64,000 nt of DNA from contig JAFXSQ010000005.1 of the NCBI GenBank assembly GCA_017525525.1, positions 35,943-99,942 on the forward strand, read 5' to 3'. This document shows, one piece after another, positions 1 to 10,430 of the stretch (the first letter of the stretch is position 1; every line of letters starts with the position of its first letter). Below the pieces are notes generated by a model. The model saw only the letters and a list, made by a program, of their open reading frames with translations. It searched no databases and was not told where the DNA came from. The translations under genes were made by a program, and so were the position numbers. The DNA comes from Lachnospiraceae bacterium (lineage in GTDB: Bacteria > Bacillota > Clostridia > Lachnospirales > Lachnospiraceae).

Positions 1-3000
1 ACACTTATATTCTCAGGTATATTCTTTTTGTCAACGATATAGCCGACTACCGCATGACCGCACTCATGGATAGCAGTTCTCCTTTTCGACTCTTTTGTGA
101 GCTCCTTCGGATCATAAAGCTGGTCACGGTTCGGAGCAGTATCAATAAGCTCCTTGTAGCCCGGGATATCCTTCACCTGAATCTCCTTGTAGCCTTTGGG
201 TGAATTGATATCAAACCTTGCCGCTCTCTTAAGGATAATCTGATGTATCACATGATCCACGAATCGGCCGTTTCCGAAATTCGGAATCTCACTGAAGTAA
301 CACATCAGTTCATGTATCTTATTTCTTGCCGCATCCTTTGTTACAAGACCGTAACCATCCATCTTCTTGTCGTATATCTGCAAAAGTTCTTCAGGTGTGT
401 AGTCTTCAAAGCTAAATGTATAGCCTATGCGTGACATAATGCCCGGATTACTCTTTAAGAATTTTTCCATCTCATTTGTATATCCTGCAAAGATGAATAC
501 CGTATCCTCCTTGTACTCCTCCATGGCAGTAAGCAGCACCTCGATTGCCTCGTGCCCAAAACCGTTACCGGAATCACGCGAGTTACCATCAGTCAGAGAA
601 TATGCTTCGTCTATAAACAGAACTCCTCCGCGAGCACGTTTTATAACCTCAGCTGTTGTTCCCGCCGTTTTTCCTACATATCCGCTCACCAGATCTTTCT
701 TTTCGGCGACCAGGAGCCGGTTAGACTTCAGGATTCCGACCGAATAAAGATCATCAGCTATCATCTTCGCTACTGTAGTCTTGCCTGTACCGGGATTTCC
801 CGTAAATAACATATGCATCGAGAAGGCGGGCAGGTTCACTCCATGCTCCCTTAAATACCTCTGGTAGATAACCTGCTGCTTAAACTCGTCAAGCTTCTTT
901 TTCAGACTTTCGAGACCTATCATATCGGCTATTCCGATTTCTCTTTTCTCCGGCATGATTGCCTCAAAGTCTTCTTTCCTGATAACTCTGTCTTCACTGC
1001 TTAAGGTACCGTTCAAGCCTTCGCTCTCACCGTATATTCTCTTGGCCCAGGCTCCCTTGACCTGGCCGAAGATATTTCTCACTTCGCGCGCATTGCCGAA
1101 GAACTCCCCCGAACGCTTCGACATAATGCAATTCTCCAGACTGTGAACCGCACCATCATCAATCTTTAAGTCTTCAGAATCGCATAAGCTTTTGAATATA
1201 TCAACAAGTTCTTCAGGGCTATAATCCTCAAACTCTATTTCTGTCTCAAACCGGCTGTTCAAACCCGTGTTTGACTTCATAAGGCTTCGCATCTCTTCCT
1301 TGTACCCGGCCATTATAACCAGCAGATCATCCGGATGATTCTCCATGGCGATGAGCACCTCCTGAAGAGCCTGCATTCCCCGGTCTCCGTTGTTGATAAA
1401 ACCATAGGCCTCATCTATGAAGAGCACTCCTCCATAAGCACTCTCTATCACAGTTTTTGCCTTTACATTTGTTGCCGAGTCCCAGTATGACATAAGATCC
1501 GACGGTTTCGTCTCCTTAAAAATCCTTTTCTTGACAAGGCCCATGGAGTAGAAAAGCTCACTGATTCTTCTTGCAACCGTCGTCTTGCCCGTCCCCGGAT
1601 TTCCGGTGAATTTCATGTGCATGGGGCGTTTAGGCTTCTTCACCTTCGTACCCGCCTGCTGCTCCACCAGATAGTCGGTATACATACTTTTTATCTTTTC
1701 CTTCACCTTCTTCAGACCGATCAAATCATTCATCGATTCAATCACAGCCTCGGGAGTCTGCATATCGGCCTTGTACTTGGGGATACAATCCTTAGTGTAC
1801 ACATAATCATCCCTGAGTTTTTCGTAATAAAGCGTGAGTATACGGTTCTTAAGGTCTGTCACGAACCTCATTCCCTTCAAGTCCGCATCACGATATATAG
1901 CTTCAATATATATTTTAAGCGCCTTAGCAAAACCCGGTTCCATCCCGAATTCCGATTCTTGTTCAAGCGTACTCAGAGTTTTCTTCCATACCTGTTCCAC
2001 AGTCATGGAATCTACATATACATGATACTTAAAAGTCCGGTATCTCAGTTCATTTTCCTCTCTGTAGCTCTCCCTGAATATTCTTCGGCTGGTCACTATA
2101 ACAAAAGGAATTCTCGGATACTTCTTTGCAAACTCGATAAGAGTTTCAAAGCCCTCTTTGAATTTCCTGTATTCCTCCTTCTCTTTCTCCTGCGCGCTTC
2201 CGGTCCCGGTTTCAACGCTAACGGTAGGATGGGTTTTAAAATCCTTTACGCAAAGCAACGCAACAGGATCAGACACTCCAAAAGAATCATCATCCCTTTC
2301 GAAATAACGGCAATACTCCTTCAATCTGTGTGCTTCTGTAGAGTAGACTGCCCCCTTTACTCCGATCAGATTCTTCAGATATGGTATAAAATCTTCAGAG
2401 TAATCCGATTCCTCCTCATAGACAAGTATCAGGTTATTATACGGCGACGTTATTCCTCTATGCATCTCATAATCGGAATTGATTCTAAGCTTTCCGGTAA
2501 CAAAAGCATCAAGCTTCTCATACGAATATTCGTTGATATTAAGCCCCTCTTTTTCTACATATCTCCGTAGCTGTCCCTTCTTGCTCAATATCCGGTTGTT
2601 CGCATATATATCCTCATCGCGCAATGCACCCGCATACCTGCGACTCCTGAGTCTGTGCGGGAGTGTATCCTCAGCTACATAACTATATAGCTTCATAAGC
2701 TCATCGGCAGCATCGCTTTCAGATATATTCTTACCTGCAAGCTGAACCATGTAATCATGAGGATTGTCATTCCACATCTCAAGGTAAGCCTCTTTAAGTG
2801 CTTTCTTATCTCCTGTCAAGTCCCACAAATGAGAACTCTTTTTTCTGTAAATCTCATATAAGACCGGTTTCTTTAAGTACATATCCGTAAAAAACATCTT
2901 TTTCTGATGTTCTTCACTCTCATCCATTGTCTTGTATATATCGCTTGTGCTATTCACGCGTTCTTCAATGTATTCATCCATGTCTCCGGCTTTAATATGA

Positions 3001-3986
3001 CGAAAATGCTCAAAGGCTCTCTTTGCTCCCCATGCAAGGCATGCGATTTTAAGCTCCGCCGGAATGAACTTCCCGATATACCCTCCATCCGGTACGCAGA
3101 TGTCTATCAACAGTAAAGCAAGTGTGTTATGCTTTGCCAAAGCAAAAGCCGCCGCCTTGCTTTCGTGGTACCTACACTCGAATATTCCATTTTCCAGAAG
3201 AAATGCATCGGCTATTCTTTCAAGCTCCTTACTTCCTCTCGGATACACAGCAAGCACACATTCAAGCATCTTGAAAATGTGTAGCATATCCAGGCGTTCT
3301 CTCAGGTTACCGAGCACAGAACGATAGTTAGAGAAATAGATTTCCACATCATCAGGTGTCTTGTATAGCTCACTGATTTGATCGTAATCCATTCCCCTGA
3401 CGAATCTGTCATAACAAAAAACAGGAATAAGACATTTACCCAGAAGGGCGATTGCCTCCCTGCTCATCTCACACGCATGTGACAAATCATTCCCGTATTT
3501 CTCATGATAGGCAACAACCTCAGCCTTCACTTCCGGCTTAAGAAGATACTCCTCACCAAAAAGCAGTGTTTTGTAAGCTATCGGGTACTTCAACACATCC
3601 ATATATTCAAGCTTTCCCATGAGCAGGCCATAACAGATGTAGCTTCCGTGTTCATGCGGAAACAGCTCTTCTATCTGTCTTATGGAGAGCGCTACAATCA
3701 GCTCATTGCCAGACACCGTTTTGTACTTGTTATCACCCGAAAGATACTCATTTAATTCCGGAAGTATCTCACTCACATACCTGTACTGAAGGTATGAACG
3801 AACCGGGCCGCATCTTAATCTGTAATCATCGTTGGGTGTCTTAAGATTAGAAAGCTTCATAGCACCATTGGCAAGCTCGGATAACCTCTTTTTGACAAAT
3901 GAATCTGCCCCGTTTTTATCATCCTTTACATGCATGATACCGAACTCATCAAGTTCAACATTCAGTTTTAATCCACCAAAATCCAT
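1..3986 (-). CDS. Tandem CbbX-type AAA+ ATPase fused to FtsH-type M41 protease domain (copy 1, C-terminus outside window)
   Basis: The reading frame starts at an ATG 7 bp after the preceding helicase gene and runs off the left edge, so about 1328 residues of an expected ~1460 are visible. It is collinear with the second copy at 20-24.6 kb. A conserved N-terminal region begins MDFGGLKLNVELDEFG, followed by a degenerate AAA-like section. Two CbbX/SpoVK-type AAA+ modules follow, each with the Walker A motif TGNPGTGKTTVA (near residues 797 and 1065) and Walker B FIDEAY. Last comes RTAIHECGHAVV near residue 1309, whose HExxH is the M41 zinc site. The third zinc ligand lies beyond the window. No transmembrane segment is visible, unlike FtsH. 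Likely role, by family: ATP-driven unfolding or remodelling coupled to proteolysis. Substrate unknown. The tight spacing suggests co-transcription with the nuclease genes upstream. Confidence 0.85.
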   Translation of the reverse strand, partial: MDFGGLKLNVELDEFGIMHVKDDKNGADSFVKKRLSELANGAMKLSNLKTPNDDYRLRCGPVRSYLQYRYVSEILPELNEYLSGDNKYKTVSGNELIVALSIRQIEELFPHEHGSYICYGLLMGKLEYMDVLKYPIAYKTLLFGEEYLLKPEVKAEVVAYHEKYGNDLSHACEMSREAIALLGKCLIPVFCYDRFVRGMDYDQISELYKTPDDVEIYFSNYRSVLGNLRERLDMLHIFKMLECVLAVYPRGSKELERIADAFLLENGIFECRYHESKAAAFALAKHNTLALLLIDICVPDGGYIGKFIPAELKIACLAWGAKRAFEHFRHIKAGDMDEYIEERVNSTSDIYKTMDESEEHQKKMFFTDMYLKKPVLYEIYRKKSSHLWDLTGDKKALKEAYLEMWNDNPHDYMVQLAGKNISESDAADELMKLYSYVAEDTLPHRLRSRRYAGALRDEDIYANNRILSKKGQLRRYVEKEGLNINEYSYEKLDAFVTGKLRINSDYEMHRGITSPYNNLILVYEEESDYSEDFIPYLKNLIGVKGAVYSTEAHRLKEYCRYFERDDDSFGVSDPVALLCVKDFKTHPTVSVETGTGSAQEKEKEEYRKFKEGFETLIEFAKKYPRIPFVIVTSRRIFRESYREENELRYRTFKYHVYVDSMTVEQVWKKTLSTLEQESEFGMEPGFAKALKIYIEAIYRDADLKGMRFVTDLKNRILTLYYEKLRDDYVYTKDCIPKYKADMQTPEAVIESMNDLIGLKKVKEKIKSMYTDYLVEQQAGTKVKKPKRPMHMKFTGNPGTGKTTVARRISELFYSMGLVKKRIFKETKPSDLMSYWDSATNVKAKTVIESAYGGVLFIDEAYGFINNGDRGMQALQEVLIAMENHPDDLLVIMAGYKEEMRSLMKSNTGLNSRFETEIEFEDYSPEELVDIFKSLCDSEDLKIDDGAVHSLENCIMSKRSGEFFGNAREVRNIFGQVKGAWAKRIYGESEGLNGTLSSEDRVIRKEDFEAIMPEKREIGIADMIGLESLKKKLDEFKQQVIYQRYLREHGVNLPAFSMHMLFTGNPGTGKTTVAKMIADDLYSVGILKSNRLLVAEKKDLVSGYVGKTAGTTAEVIKRARGGVLFIDEAYSLTDGNSRDSGNGFGHEAIEVLLTAMEEYKEDTVFIFAGYTNEMEKFLKSNPGIMSRIGYTFSFEDYTPEELLQIYDKKMDGYGLVTKDAARNKIHELMCYFSEIPNFGNGRFVDHVIHQIILKRAARFDINSPKGYKEIQVKDIPGYKELIDTAPNRDQLYDPKELTKESKRRTAIHECGHAVVGYIVDKKNIPENIS

Positions 3987-3993
3987 TATACCG

Positions 3994-6900
3994 TCACCTA
4001 ATCCTTTTTCTGTATATGTTGAGGCTTACGCCATCCTCAAGTTCAAATACCGCGCTGCTTACCTCGGTGTCATCCTCTTCCTTTTGCATGAACGGAAGCA
4101 GTCCGCACACAAACTCGATACCCTTCTGTAAATCCTCATCTTCAGTGTCTAACATAGTAGACGAAGGTGTCGTAAGCACCTCGGAAAAGACGGTTATCGA
4201 CTTACATTTAGCTCTTGTCAGTGCGACATTGAGCCTGTTGCGGTTAAAGATAAACTCTCCCTCTGTAACTGCGCTCTCAAGGTCGGTAACACCATAGCTT
4301 ACTATGACTGCATCTCTCTGCTGCCCCTGAAGCTTATCCACGGTACCTATAAACAGATTACTTCTGTCCATACCGGTTTCAGTGCTTATCTTATCCTTTA
4401 GCTTTTCTATGTGCCTGTGATGTGGCGAAACTATGCCCAACACTCCATCTATGCTTTCAGTACCGCGCCAGAAAGCTTCCTCGGTTTCCGCATGCACCGA
4501 ATTCCTAATAGCATCCGTAAGCACAGTTACAACCCTTCGCTCAGTGTCCTCTTGCTGCTTAAGCGTTCCGCCACTTATCTTACAGAAAACCATCGGCCAG
4601 TAATCCGGTGTATTCTCAAAACTATCAAGCATATAAGTCAGCCACGGCATATCTTCATCTGCCACATCTTCAGGTACACCCTCATAGTTAAGTCTGCGGT
4701 TTGCAACCTCACCGTCTCTGCCACCATGGGATCTGTATCTGCTTCCGTATATCTTCTCAGCTGAATATCTTAGGATTATCTCATTCATCCTGAAATTCTC
4801 TTCAAGCATAATTCGATTTTCTTCATGATCAAGAGCTTTAGCCCTGTAATAAGAGAATACAGAACCATATTCATAAGCCTTGTCCGAATCCGTGCCATAA
4901 CGCCCCTGAATAATAGCCGGAAGCTGATCATCATCTCCGACAAGAAGATATCTGCTTCGCTCCACATCACCCATGTACATCGCAAGCATCGCATCCATAA
5001 CCCTGAGCTGTGAAGCCTCATCGATTATGATCAAATCAAATCTTTCTTGTCTTTGTCTATTATTGTTTTTCACAATATTTGCGCATGACCACACGGTTGC
5101 GCCACATACAAGAGGCCGTTCCACATCATCCGCTCTCATCACATCGTAAATAGTAGCTCCATAATCCGAGTTTTCCTCTGTTACAGAAACATTCTCAATA
5201 GATTCATCCTCAAGACGATTTGACTTGTATAAACTTATGTCCCTTCGCTCACCTATCTTCTTAGATAACATCCGAAGAATATTCTCTATAGCCGAATGTG
5301 TGTTGGCTGTTACCAGCACTCTTAAGTTTCTATTCTTTTCAGCTTTATAATATCTGCACAGCGTTATTATTGCCCTTGCAATAAAGTCTGATTTTCCTGT
5401 TCCCGGAGGCCCCTGAAGCACTGTCATTCTCTTCTCGTACAGATGCGTGAACGCGTTCCTCTGAGATTCCGTAAAATTACAATTACCAATATTACTGTAT
5501 GAAAACATTCCATCCGAGAAGTCATCCTCAATAAGATCCTCGGTCAGAAGTCTTACATCCTCCGGTCTCTCAAGCAACAGCCTGCTTGTATCCGGCGGAT
5601 TGCCTTCCTCGTCAATTATGTCAAATGTATCAAACAGCTTCTTACTGTTAATGTCCGTATATCTTAAGGATACATAATAATCCTTACCGACATCGGCTGC
5701 TGAAATGTTTCCTCTTGCAACATCCCCGGTTATCACAATATGATTTGCATCTCTTTCATACTTAGGGATGTTCACAACATTTACACGTTCGGGAAACCAT
5801 CCGGCTATGAAAAGGTTTTTGAATCTGTAATCCTCATATTTATACAGTTCCTCAACATCATCAACTTCAACAAAAACTATCGAGATCCACTTGTCCCTTA
5901 CGACATCCGTGTTACCCTCAGCAAACAGGGTTATTCTGGTTTTTTGATATCTTCCGACCTGAACAACACGGCAATCCGTCAGTGTCATCCTTAATACATC
6001 TCCGGTCTCCATAGCAGCCTCAACTCCCTGCAGGCGCGCCTGTCTTATCTGCTGATATTGATAAAGTGATTCGTTTTTAGCCTCAAAAAACCACTTGCGC
6101 AAAAGACGGTTTTGATAACCGGCTCTTCCGGGGAGCACAAAATTATTAAGCTTTCTGACAAGTCTGCCGTTTTCAGCCCCTGCTTTCTGGAGCTTTCTGA
6201 CTATTCCGGTTTCCGCAACAAGGCGTTTGTGAATATGCTCACATATCAAGTCTGTTGACACCTCTAAGCCTTCACACTCTGTTTCGCCGTTCCAAACAGC
6301 ATGTATTGCATCGGAGCGCATGGTATTCGTTAGTGCATCAAAGAAAAGCCTGTAATCTACTCTGTTAAAAACCATTCCTCTGGGAACAAAGACATTCATA
6401 GAATTCACAACCTCCGGAAGCCGATATGCAACCGGAAGCGGAAGACTCACCAGTTTTCTCAACTCATTGCTTATGACTATTATAGGGAACTCTCCTACAT
6501 CGTCCGGCTGCTCCTCAGTGCCGTCTACTACCCTGTCACCCTGCAGCCACAAAAGAACGGATATGATTCTGTTGATTATCTCCTCATCGTTTTCAAGACT
6601 GTCCAAAGCCTCGTACAAGGCCTCCTCTAAGTTCATAAGCTCATAAGAATCCATGACATAAGCTTGAACGGATTTTTGAATTCCACCATTTCCCTCATCA
6701 TAGCTTTCAAGTATTTCATACAAACGAGTAATAAAATCTCTCAGGTTGTTAAAATAAGCTTCCTCCGAATCATCCTCCATAACAAAAGCTTCAAAGCTTT
6801 CTCTCCACGGTCCGTTATTATCCTCATTACCCTGAGCCTCACCGTTTCTTTCGTAAAACAATGTATTAATTCCGAATACATATACCCTGTTATCTCCGGC

Positions 6901-8100
6901 GTATTTCTGCGCAGTAAGCACAATCGCAACATCCTGCCACTTCGGCATGGTAAATGACCTGTGTTCCTTCCATGTATAACCTATCCATCTCAACTCATTA
7001 AAATCAGTCGAATACGGAACAGCTCTTCTTTGTACCTCAAGCGTAACCCCATCGCCTAAGATCATATCCCATGAACGGTTGCTTGAAAGAGTGTCCTTAT
7101 TTTCCTCAACTGCGGCATAATCCGCAAATTCAGGTATGGTTTCCGGAGCATTAAGCCTTTCGGCATAGGCCTGCGCATATTCGGAAAGATACGGAATAAG
7201 CTTTATACTTCCCTGTTCTTTCAACTCTCTCATGCACTGTTTGTAATTCTGACACCACTCACATTTGGGACCGACACATCTTTTCAATTCACTTTTAAGC
7301 GTCTGCTCTTCTCCGTTCACAAGAGCCTCTTTTGCTTTATTCACAAGCTCCGGAAGCACCTCGGAAAAATACATATCAAGAAGACCGTTCTCCTCTTTTA
7401 ATTCAAACGGTCTTTCCGCATCCTGTCCTCCGTTCCACAGATAACCAGTGTCGGTATTTACTATTGCATCTATTTTCTTATCATCTTCAACAGCCGCATT
7501 ATACTCGTCAATCAAGGCTTCAAGCATCTTTACATACAAAGCAACCTGCACCTTATGTGCAAGCTTCATCCGCCTTGCCAGCTTGACATCTATAACAGAG
7601 AGCATAACCCTATTATTATCCTCAGACCACTCGGCACTGATTAAATCCGGGTAAGCCTTCGGGATATCCACATTAAGATTATCATCCTCCCCGTTATACA
7701 GACTCTCATCAAACCTGAACCATTCTGCTTTAAAGCCTTCCGATGCCTTTAGATACCCTTGGTACAGATACTCCGTTTCATGCGTCACTTTCACCGACTC
7801 CGCAATCCTTCGAAGCTCTTCCATGGTCTCGTCATATGTAAACTTGAGATACGACAATCTCCCGTCCTTAACCTCAGTCTTCGCATGCAGCTTCTCCTGA
7901 GGAATAATCTCCGAGGCAACCTTCTCCTCCCACTTCTCACCTGCCTGCGCAGCAATCGGGCTTCCCGTACCGGTCGGATCATCCAATTCAAAGCTCCTGC
8001 GCCCGGCACTCTTTAAACCTCCGTAGAACAGGTTTCTTTCACACTTATGGACAAAATACTCCTCAACACATTTTGAAGGTTTGAGTTCGAATTCAATCAT
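3994..8100 (-). CDS. Dna2-like Fe-S nuclease fused to UPF1/Dna2-type SF1 helicase
   Basis: This is a 1368-residue protein. The N-terminal ~300 residues have the layout of a RecB/Cas4-family nuclease with an iron-sulfur cluster: an early cysteine (KCERNLFYGG, ~residue 25), PD (PDLISAEW, ~148), the catalytic DVK (VIDVKLARR, ~170), a QxxxY-like HKVQVALY, and three clustered cysteines in CVGPKCEWCQNYKQC (~274-288). The C-terminal third is an SF1B helicase: Walker A QGPPGTGKSDF (~898), IIIDEASQL (~1026), VGDDDQLPA, ENFRMNE, DKLQGQQRDAVIVSYG and LNVALTRAK. The middle ~550 residues are unassigned. Start chosen at the ATG behind GGAGG. It follows the McrC-like gene by 75 bp and precedes the AAA+/M41 copy 1 by 7 bp. 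By family it should unwind and cut nucleic acid. UPF1-type helicases are common partners of coiled-coil McrBC systems. Whether DNA or RNA is the target cannot be seen. Confidence 0.85.
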   Translation of the reverse strand: MIEFELKPSKCVEEYFVHKCERNLFYGGLKSAGRRSFELDDPTGTGSPIAAQAGEKWEEKVASEIIPQEKLHAKTEVKDGRLSYLKFTYDETMEELRRIAESVKVTHETEYLYQGYLKASEGFKAEWFRFDESLYNGEDDNLNVDIPKAYPDLISAEWSEDNNRVMLSVIDVKLARRMKLAHKVQVALYVKMLEALIDEYNAAVEDDKKIDAIVNTDTGYLWNGGQDAERPFELKEENGLLDMYFSEVLPELVNKAKEALVNGEEQTLKSELKRCVGPKCEWCQNYKQCMRELKEQGSIKLIPYLSEYAQAYAERLNAPETIPEFADYAAVEENKDTLSSNRSWDMILGDGVTLEVQRRAVPYSTDFNELRWIGYTWKEHRSFTMPKWQDVAIVLTAQKYAGDNRVYVFGINTLFYERNGEAQGNEDNNGPWRESFEAFVMEDDSEEAYFNNLRDFITRLYEILESYDEGNGGIQKSVQAYVMDSYELMNLEEALYEALDSLENDEEIINRIISVLLWLQGDRVVDGTEEQPDDVGEFPIIVISNELRKLVSLPLPVAYRLPEVVNSMNVFVPRGMVFNRVDYRLFFDALTNTMRSDAIHAVWNGETECEGLEVSTDLICEHIHKRLVAETGIVRKLQKAGAENGRLVRKLNNFVLPGRAGYQNRLLRKWFFEAKNESLYQYQQIRQARLQGVEAAMETGDVLRMTLTDCRVVQVGRYQKTRITLFAEGNTDVVRDKWISIVFVEVDDVEELYKYEDYRFKNLFIAGWFPERVNVVNIPKYERDANHIVITGDVARGNISAADVGKDYYVSLRYTDINSKKLFDTFDIIDEEGNPPDTSRLLLERPEDVRLLTEDLIEDDFSDGMFSYSNIGNCNFTESQRNAFTHLYEKRMTVLQGPPGTGKSDFIARAIITLCRYYKAEKNRNLRVLVTANTHSAIENILRMLSKKIGERRDISLYKSNRLEDESIENVSVTEENSDYGATIYDVMRADDVERPLVCGATVWSCANIVKNNNRQRQERFDLIIIDEASQLRVMDAMLAMYMGDVERSRYLLVGDDDQLPAIIQGRYGTDSDKAYEYGSVFSYYRAKALDHEENRIMLEENFRMNEIILRYSAEKIYGSRYRSHGGRDGEVANRRLNYEGVPEDVADEDMPWLTYMLDSFENTPDYWPMVFCKISGGTLKQQEDTERRVVTVLTDAIRNSVHAETEEAFWRGTESIDGVLGIVSPHHRHIEKLKDKISTETGMDRSNLFIGTVDKLQGQQRDAVIVSYGVTDLESAVTEGEFIFNRNRLNVALTRAKCKSITVFSEVLTTPSSTMLDTEDEDLQKGIEFVCGLLPFMQKEEDDTEVSSAVFELEDGVSLNIYRKRIR

Positions 8101-8175
8101 CAGCTATCCTCCATTTTTTCAGTCTTCCGCAATTCCATCATACATTTCCCGAGTAACCTCCGTTGGCATTTTCTC

Positions 8176-10413
8176 TCACGAAGCACCACAGTGAGGACAA
8201 GGAGCGATATACCAGGGCTGAAATTCCCGCAGATAATTATGCCCCCACGTATGTTTAATCAGTTTATTATTACATTTCCAACAATGAGATTTTACCCAAA
8301 ACTCGCCGCAACCTTTACAAGTAATATGGTATTTCGCATATCCACCTGCCGTATTTCCTGTAATAATATCATCGTACCCGATTGTATTTCCGCATAACAA
8401 ACACCTTCTCCACACAATACAGCGCATACCATCTGTATAACCATAAGGAGCATCCCACTCCAGGATCATACGAAACAGCCGGCTAATATATACATCATTT
8501 CCCGGAACCAAGCAAAAGCACCCAAGTTTTCGATCCCATTTTCGTCCGGAAGGATCCATTGCTTTTCCGTAACACTCATTGATACGATCACTACCCCATA
8601 TAAAAGTATCCTTCTCATCACAATGTAAAATATATGATCCGTTAACATCTACTCCACTAAGTTCATATACTTTTTGTATATACTTTTTGAGAGACACATC
8701 CTCTATTTCTGTCAGTATAGTCTTCTTATTATACTTTTTAAACTTTGAATCCATAATATAAACCCGACCTTCGACATCAAAGGTCGTTTCGTTCAAGTAT
8801 TCCAGATGCCCCAAAGTCATGCAAAAATCAGGGATTACCTTCTTCCCTGTTTCCAGACTATCCGAGGTACCAAATACACGCTGATATTCAAGTTTAACAT
8901 AATCAAACGCACTATCCTTACGCTTTAGAATTATACCTAAATATCTGCACGAAGGATTTGGGCTGTCACTGACTGCATTTTGAAGAATGTCCGCCAATGT
9001 GTCATTTACAGTTTTGTCTTCTTCGTCAAAAACACCTTGTTGAGTCCGAAAAGCATAAAACTCAAAACCGTATTTTTCTATCCAGATAGAAACAATCTTA
9101 AAATAGCACCATCTTTCATATAGTGTAAACAACTTCTGTGCCGGCATCGCACTGACATTATTATATACATTGATCATAGGACATGATTCAATCAGTTCAT
9201 ACAGACTGCGGTAATAACGGTTTCTGCGAAACAACATACTGGAATGCTTTTTTTCATCACGAAGCTTAACTTGCAATATCGGATATTTTTCCACGATTTC
9301 ATCTATGCATTGAATAAGAGCACTCCATTCTTTCCGAAGATGGCGTTCCCTTTCGATAAGCTCACCATACTTTTTCTTACTCTCCTCCAGTTGCTGTTTG
9401 ATTTCGTTGGCCTTTTGAGTCTGTCTCAGTTCTTTCAGTGAAGCTTCTACCCCTTCTTTATTCTTCTCTATTCCGTCAATCTGTTCCTTGTAGGATTTCT
9501 CCTTATTCTGCGAAATCCTAATTCTGTGCTTCATAAAATCCTGCATATCCAATAGATATTGCTTCAGTACACGATGCTCATAAATATCAAAATGTTCCTC
9601 AGTGGTCAGTACATTTACCTTGGGACTGTTCGATGAGCTGTACTCAATCAAGGTGCGAGGCGTAATATGCTTCGCCTTTCGAATCGGCATCTTTTGATAC
9701 ACCTGACGAAGATCTGTCTCCGCATGTTTTTGCAGAACAGCAATCCGATTTTCGAACTCCGACAGAAATTTAGCTGCATCCCCGGGTGTATCTATATATC
9801 TCTTTATCCCGTCCTCTGTTTGGCAATCCCCAAGTCCCTTCTGAGCGCTCTCATCTCCGTCAGCTATTTTATATACAGAAGAACGGCGCCAGCTTTCAAC
9901 AAGTTTTGAGTTCCATTCGTATAATTCCGCAATCATATCCTTATAAAGCTTCTCATCATCCGAAAAAATGTGTACTCTGACCGCTATGAGTAATTCTCCC
10001 GCCTCAGCATATACATCCATATCTCCCACAGAGCTTCTGATCTCGTCATATATCGTATTGGGGAAAACAAAAATATCCCGACTTTCCTCATCCTTATACT
10101 CGTATTTGAGCAAAGAAACCTCCAAATACCTATCACTATTCTCATCGTAGTGTTTCACATATACTCTGTCTATCGTATCCTTGTCCGCACAGAAAATAAG
10201 CTCAGCGTTTCTGTTATTTCTTCCTTGGATATAAGTCCTCGTGTATACATCCGGATTTCTTTCCGGGTAATCTTTCCAGTCGGTATCTGTTGTATCCGAG
10301 ATATAACCCATATCACAGCAATTCGGTATATACTGACGTTCTAAAAACCCTTCTACCACAGGTTTCTCATAGTCTTTTCTGTTCACATATGCAAAACGGG
10401 CATAAAAACTCAT
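8176..10413 (-). CDS. McrC-like DUF2357/PD-(D/E)XK nuclease with C-terminal zinc ribbons
   Basis: This 745-residue protein has the expected parts of an McrC homologue. There is a DUF2357-like N-terminal half, a charged coiled coil at about residues 300-375, and a PD-(D/E)XK nuclease core with VIPDFCM (~529) and IMDSKFKKY (~554), giving PD...DxK. The last ~75 residues hold four CxxC pairs (CLLC, CKGC, CWKC, CPHC), which looks like two zinc ribbons. These are not part of classical McrC. The ATG is preceded by AGGAGA. It sits 17 bp after an McrB-like ATPase, the usual McrB-McrC order, so it is probably the nuclease subunit recruited by that ATPase. The region looks more A+T-rich by eye than the housekeeping genes to the right. 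The nuclease call is firm; the substrate is unknown. Confidence 0.82.
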   Translation of the reverse strand: MSFYARFAYVNRKDYEKPVVEGFLERQYIPNCCDMGYISDTTDTDWKDYPERNPDVYTRTYIQGRNNRNAELIFCADKDTIDRVYVKHYDENSDRYLEVSLLKYEYKDEESRDIFVFPNTIYDEIRSSVGDMDVYAEAGELLIAVRVHIFSDDEKLYKDMIAELYEWNSKLVESWRRSSVYKIADGDESAQKGLGDCQTEDGIKRYIDTPGDAAKFLSEFENRIAVLQKHAETDLRQVYQKMPIRKAKHITPRTLIEYSSSNSPKVNVLTTEEHFDIYEHRVLKQYLLDMQDFMKHRIRISQNKEKSYKEQIDGIEKNKEGVEASLKELRQTQKANEIKQQLEESKKKYGELIERERHLRKEWSALIQCIDEIVEKYPILQVKLRDEKKHSSMLFRRNRYYRSLYELIESCPMINVYNNVSAMPAQKLFTLYERWCYFKIVSIWIEKYGFEFYAFRTQQGVFDEEDKTVNDTLADILQNAVSDSPNPSCRYLGIILKRKDSAFDYVKLEYQRVFGTSDSLETGKKVIPDFCMTLGHLEYLNETTFDVEGRVYIMDSKFKKYNKKTILTEIEDVSLKKYIQKVYELSGVDVNGSYILHCDEKDTFIWGSDRINECYGKAMDPSGRKWDRKLGCFCLVPGNDVYISRLFRMILEWDAPYGYTDGMRCIVWRRCLLCGNTIGYDDIITGNTAGGYAKYHITCKGCGEFWVKSHCWKCNNKLIKHTWGHNYLREFQPWYIAPCPHCGAS

Positions 10414-10430
10414 TTAATGATTATCTCCTT

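Noticed and set aside
1617-2570. A 317-codon plus-strand open frame opposite the AAA+/M41 copy 1
   Set aside because: It lies fully antisense to a gene with clear conserved motifs, has no ribosome binding site and reads as low-complexity shadow sequence.
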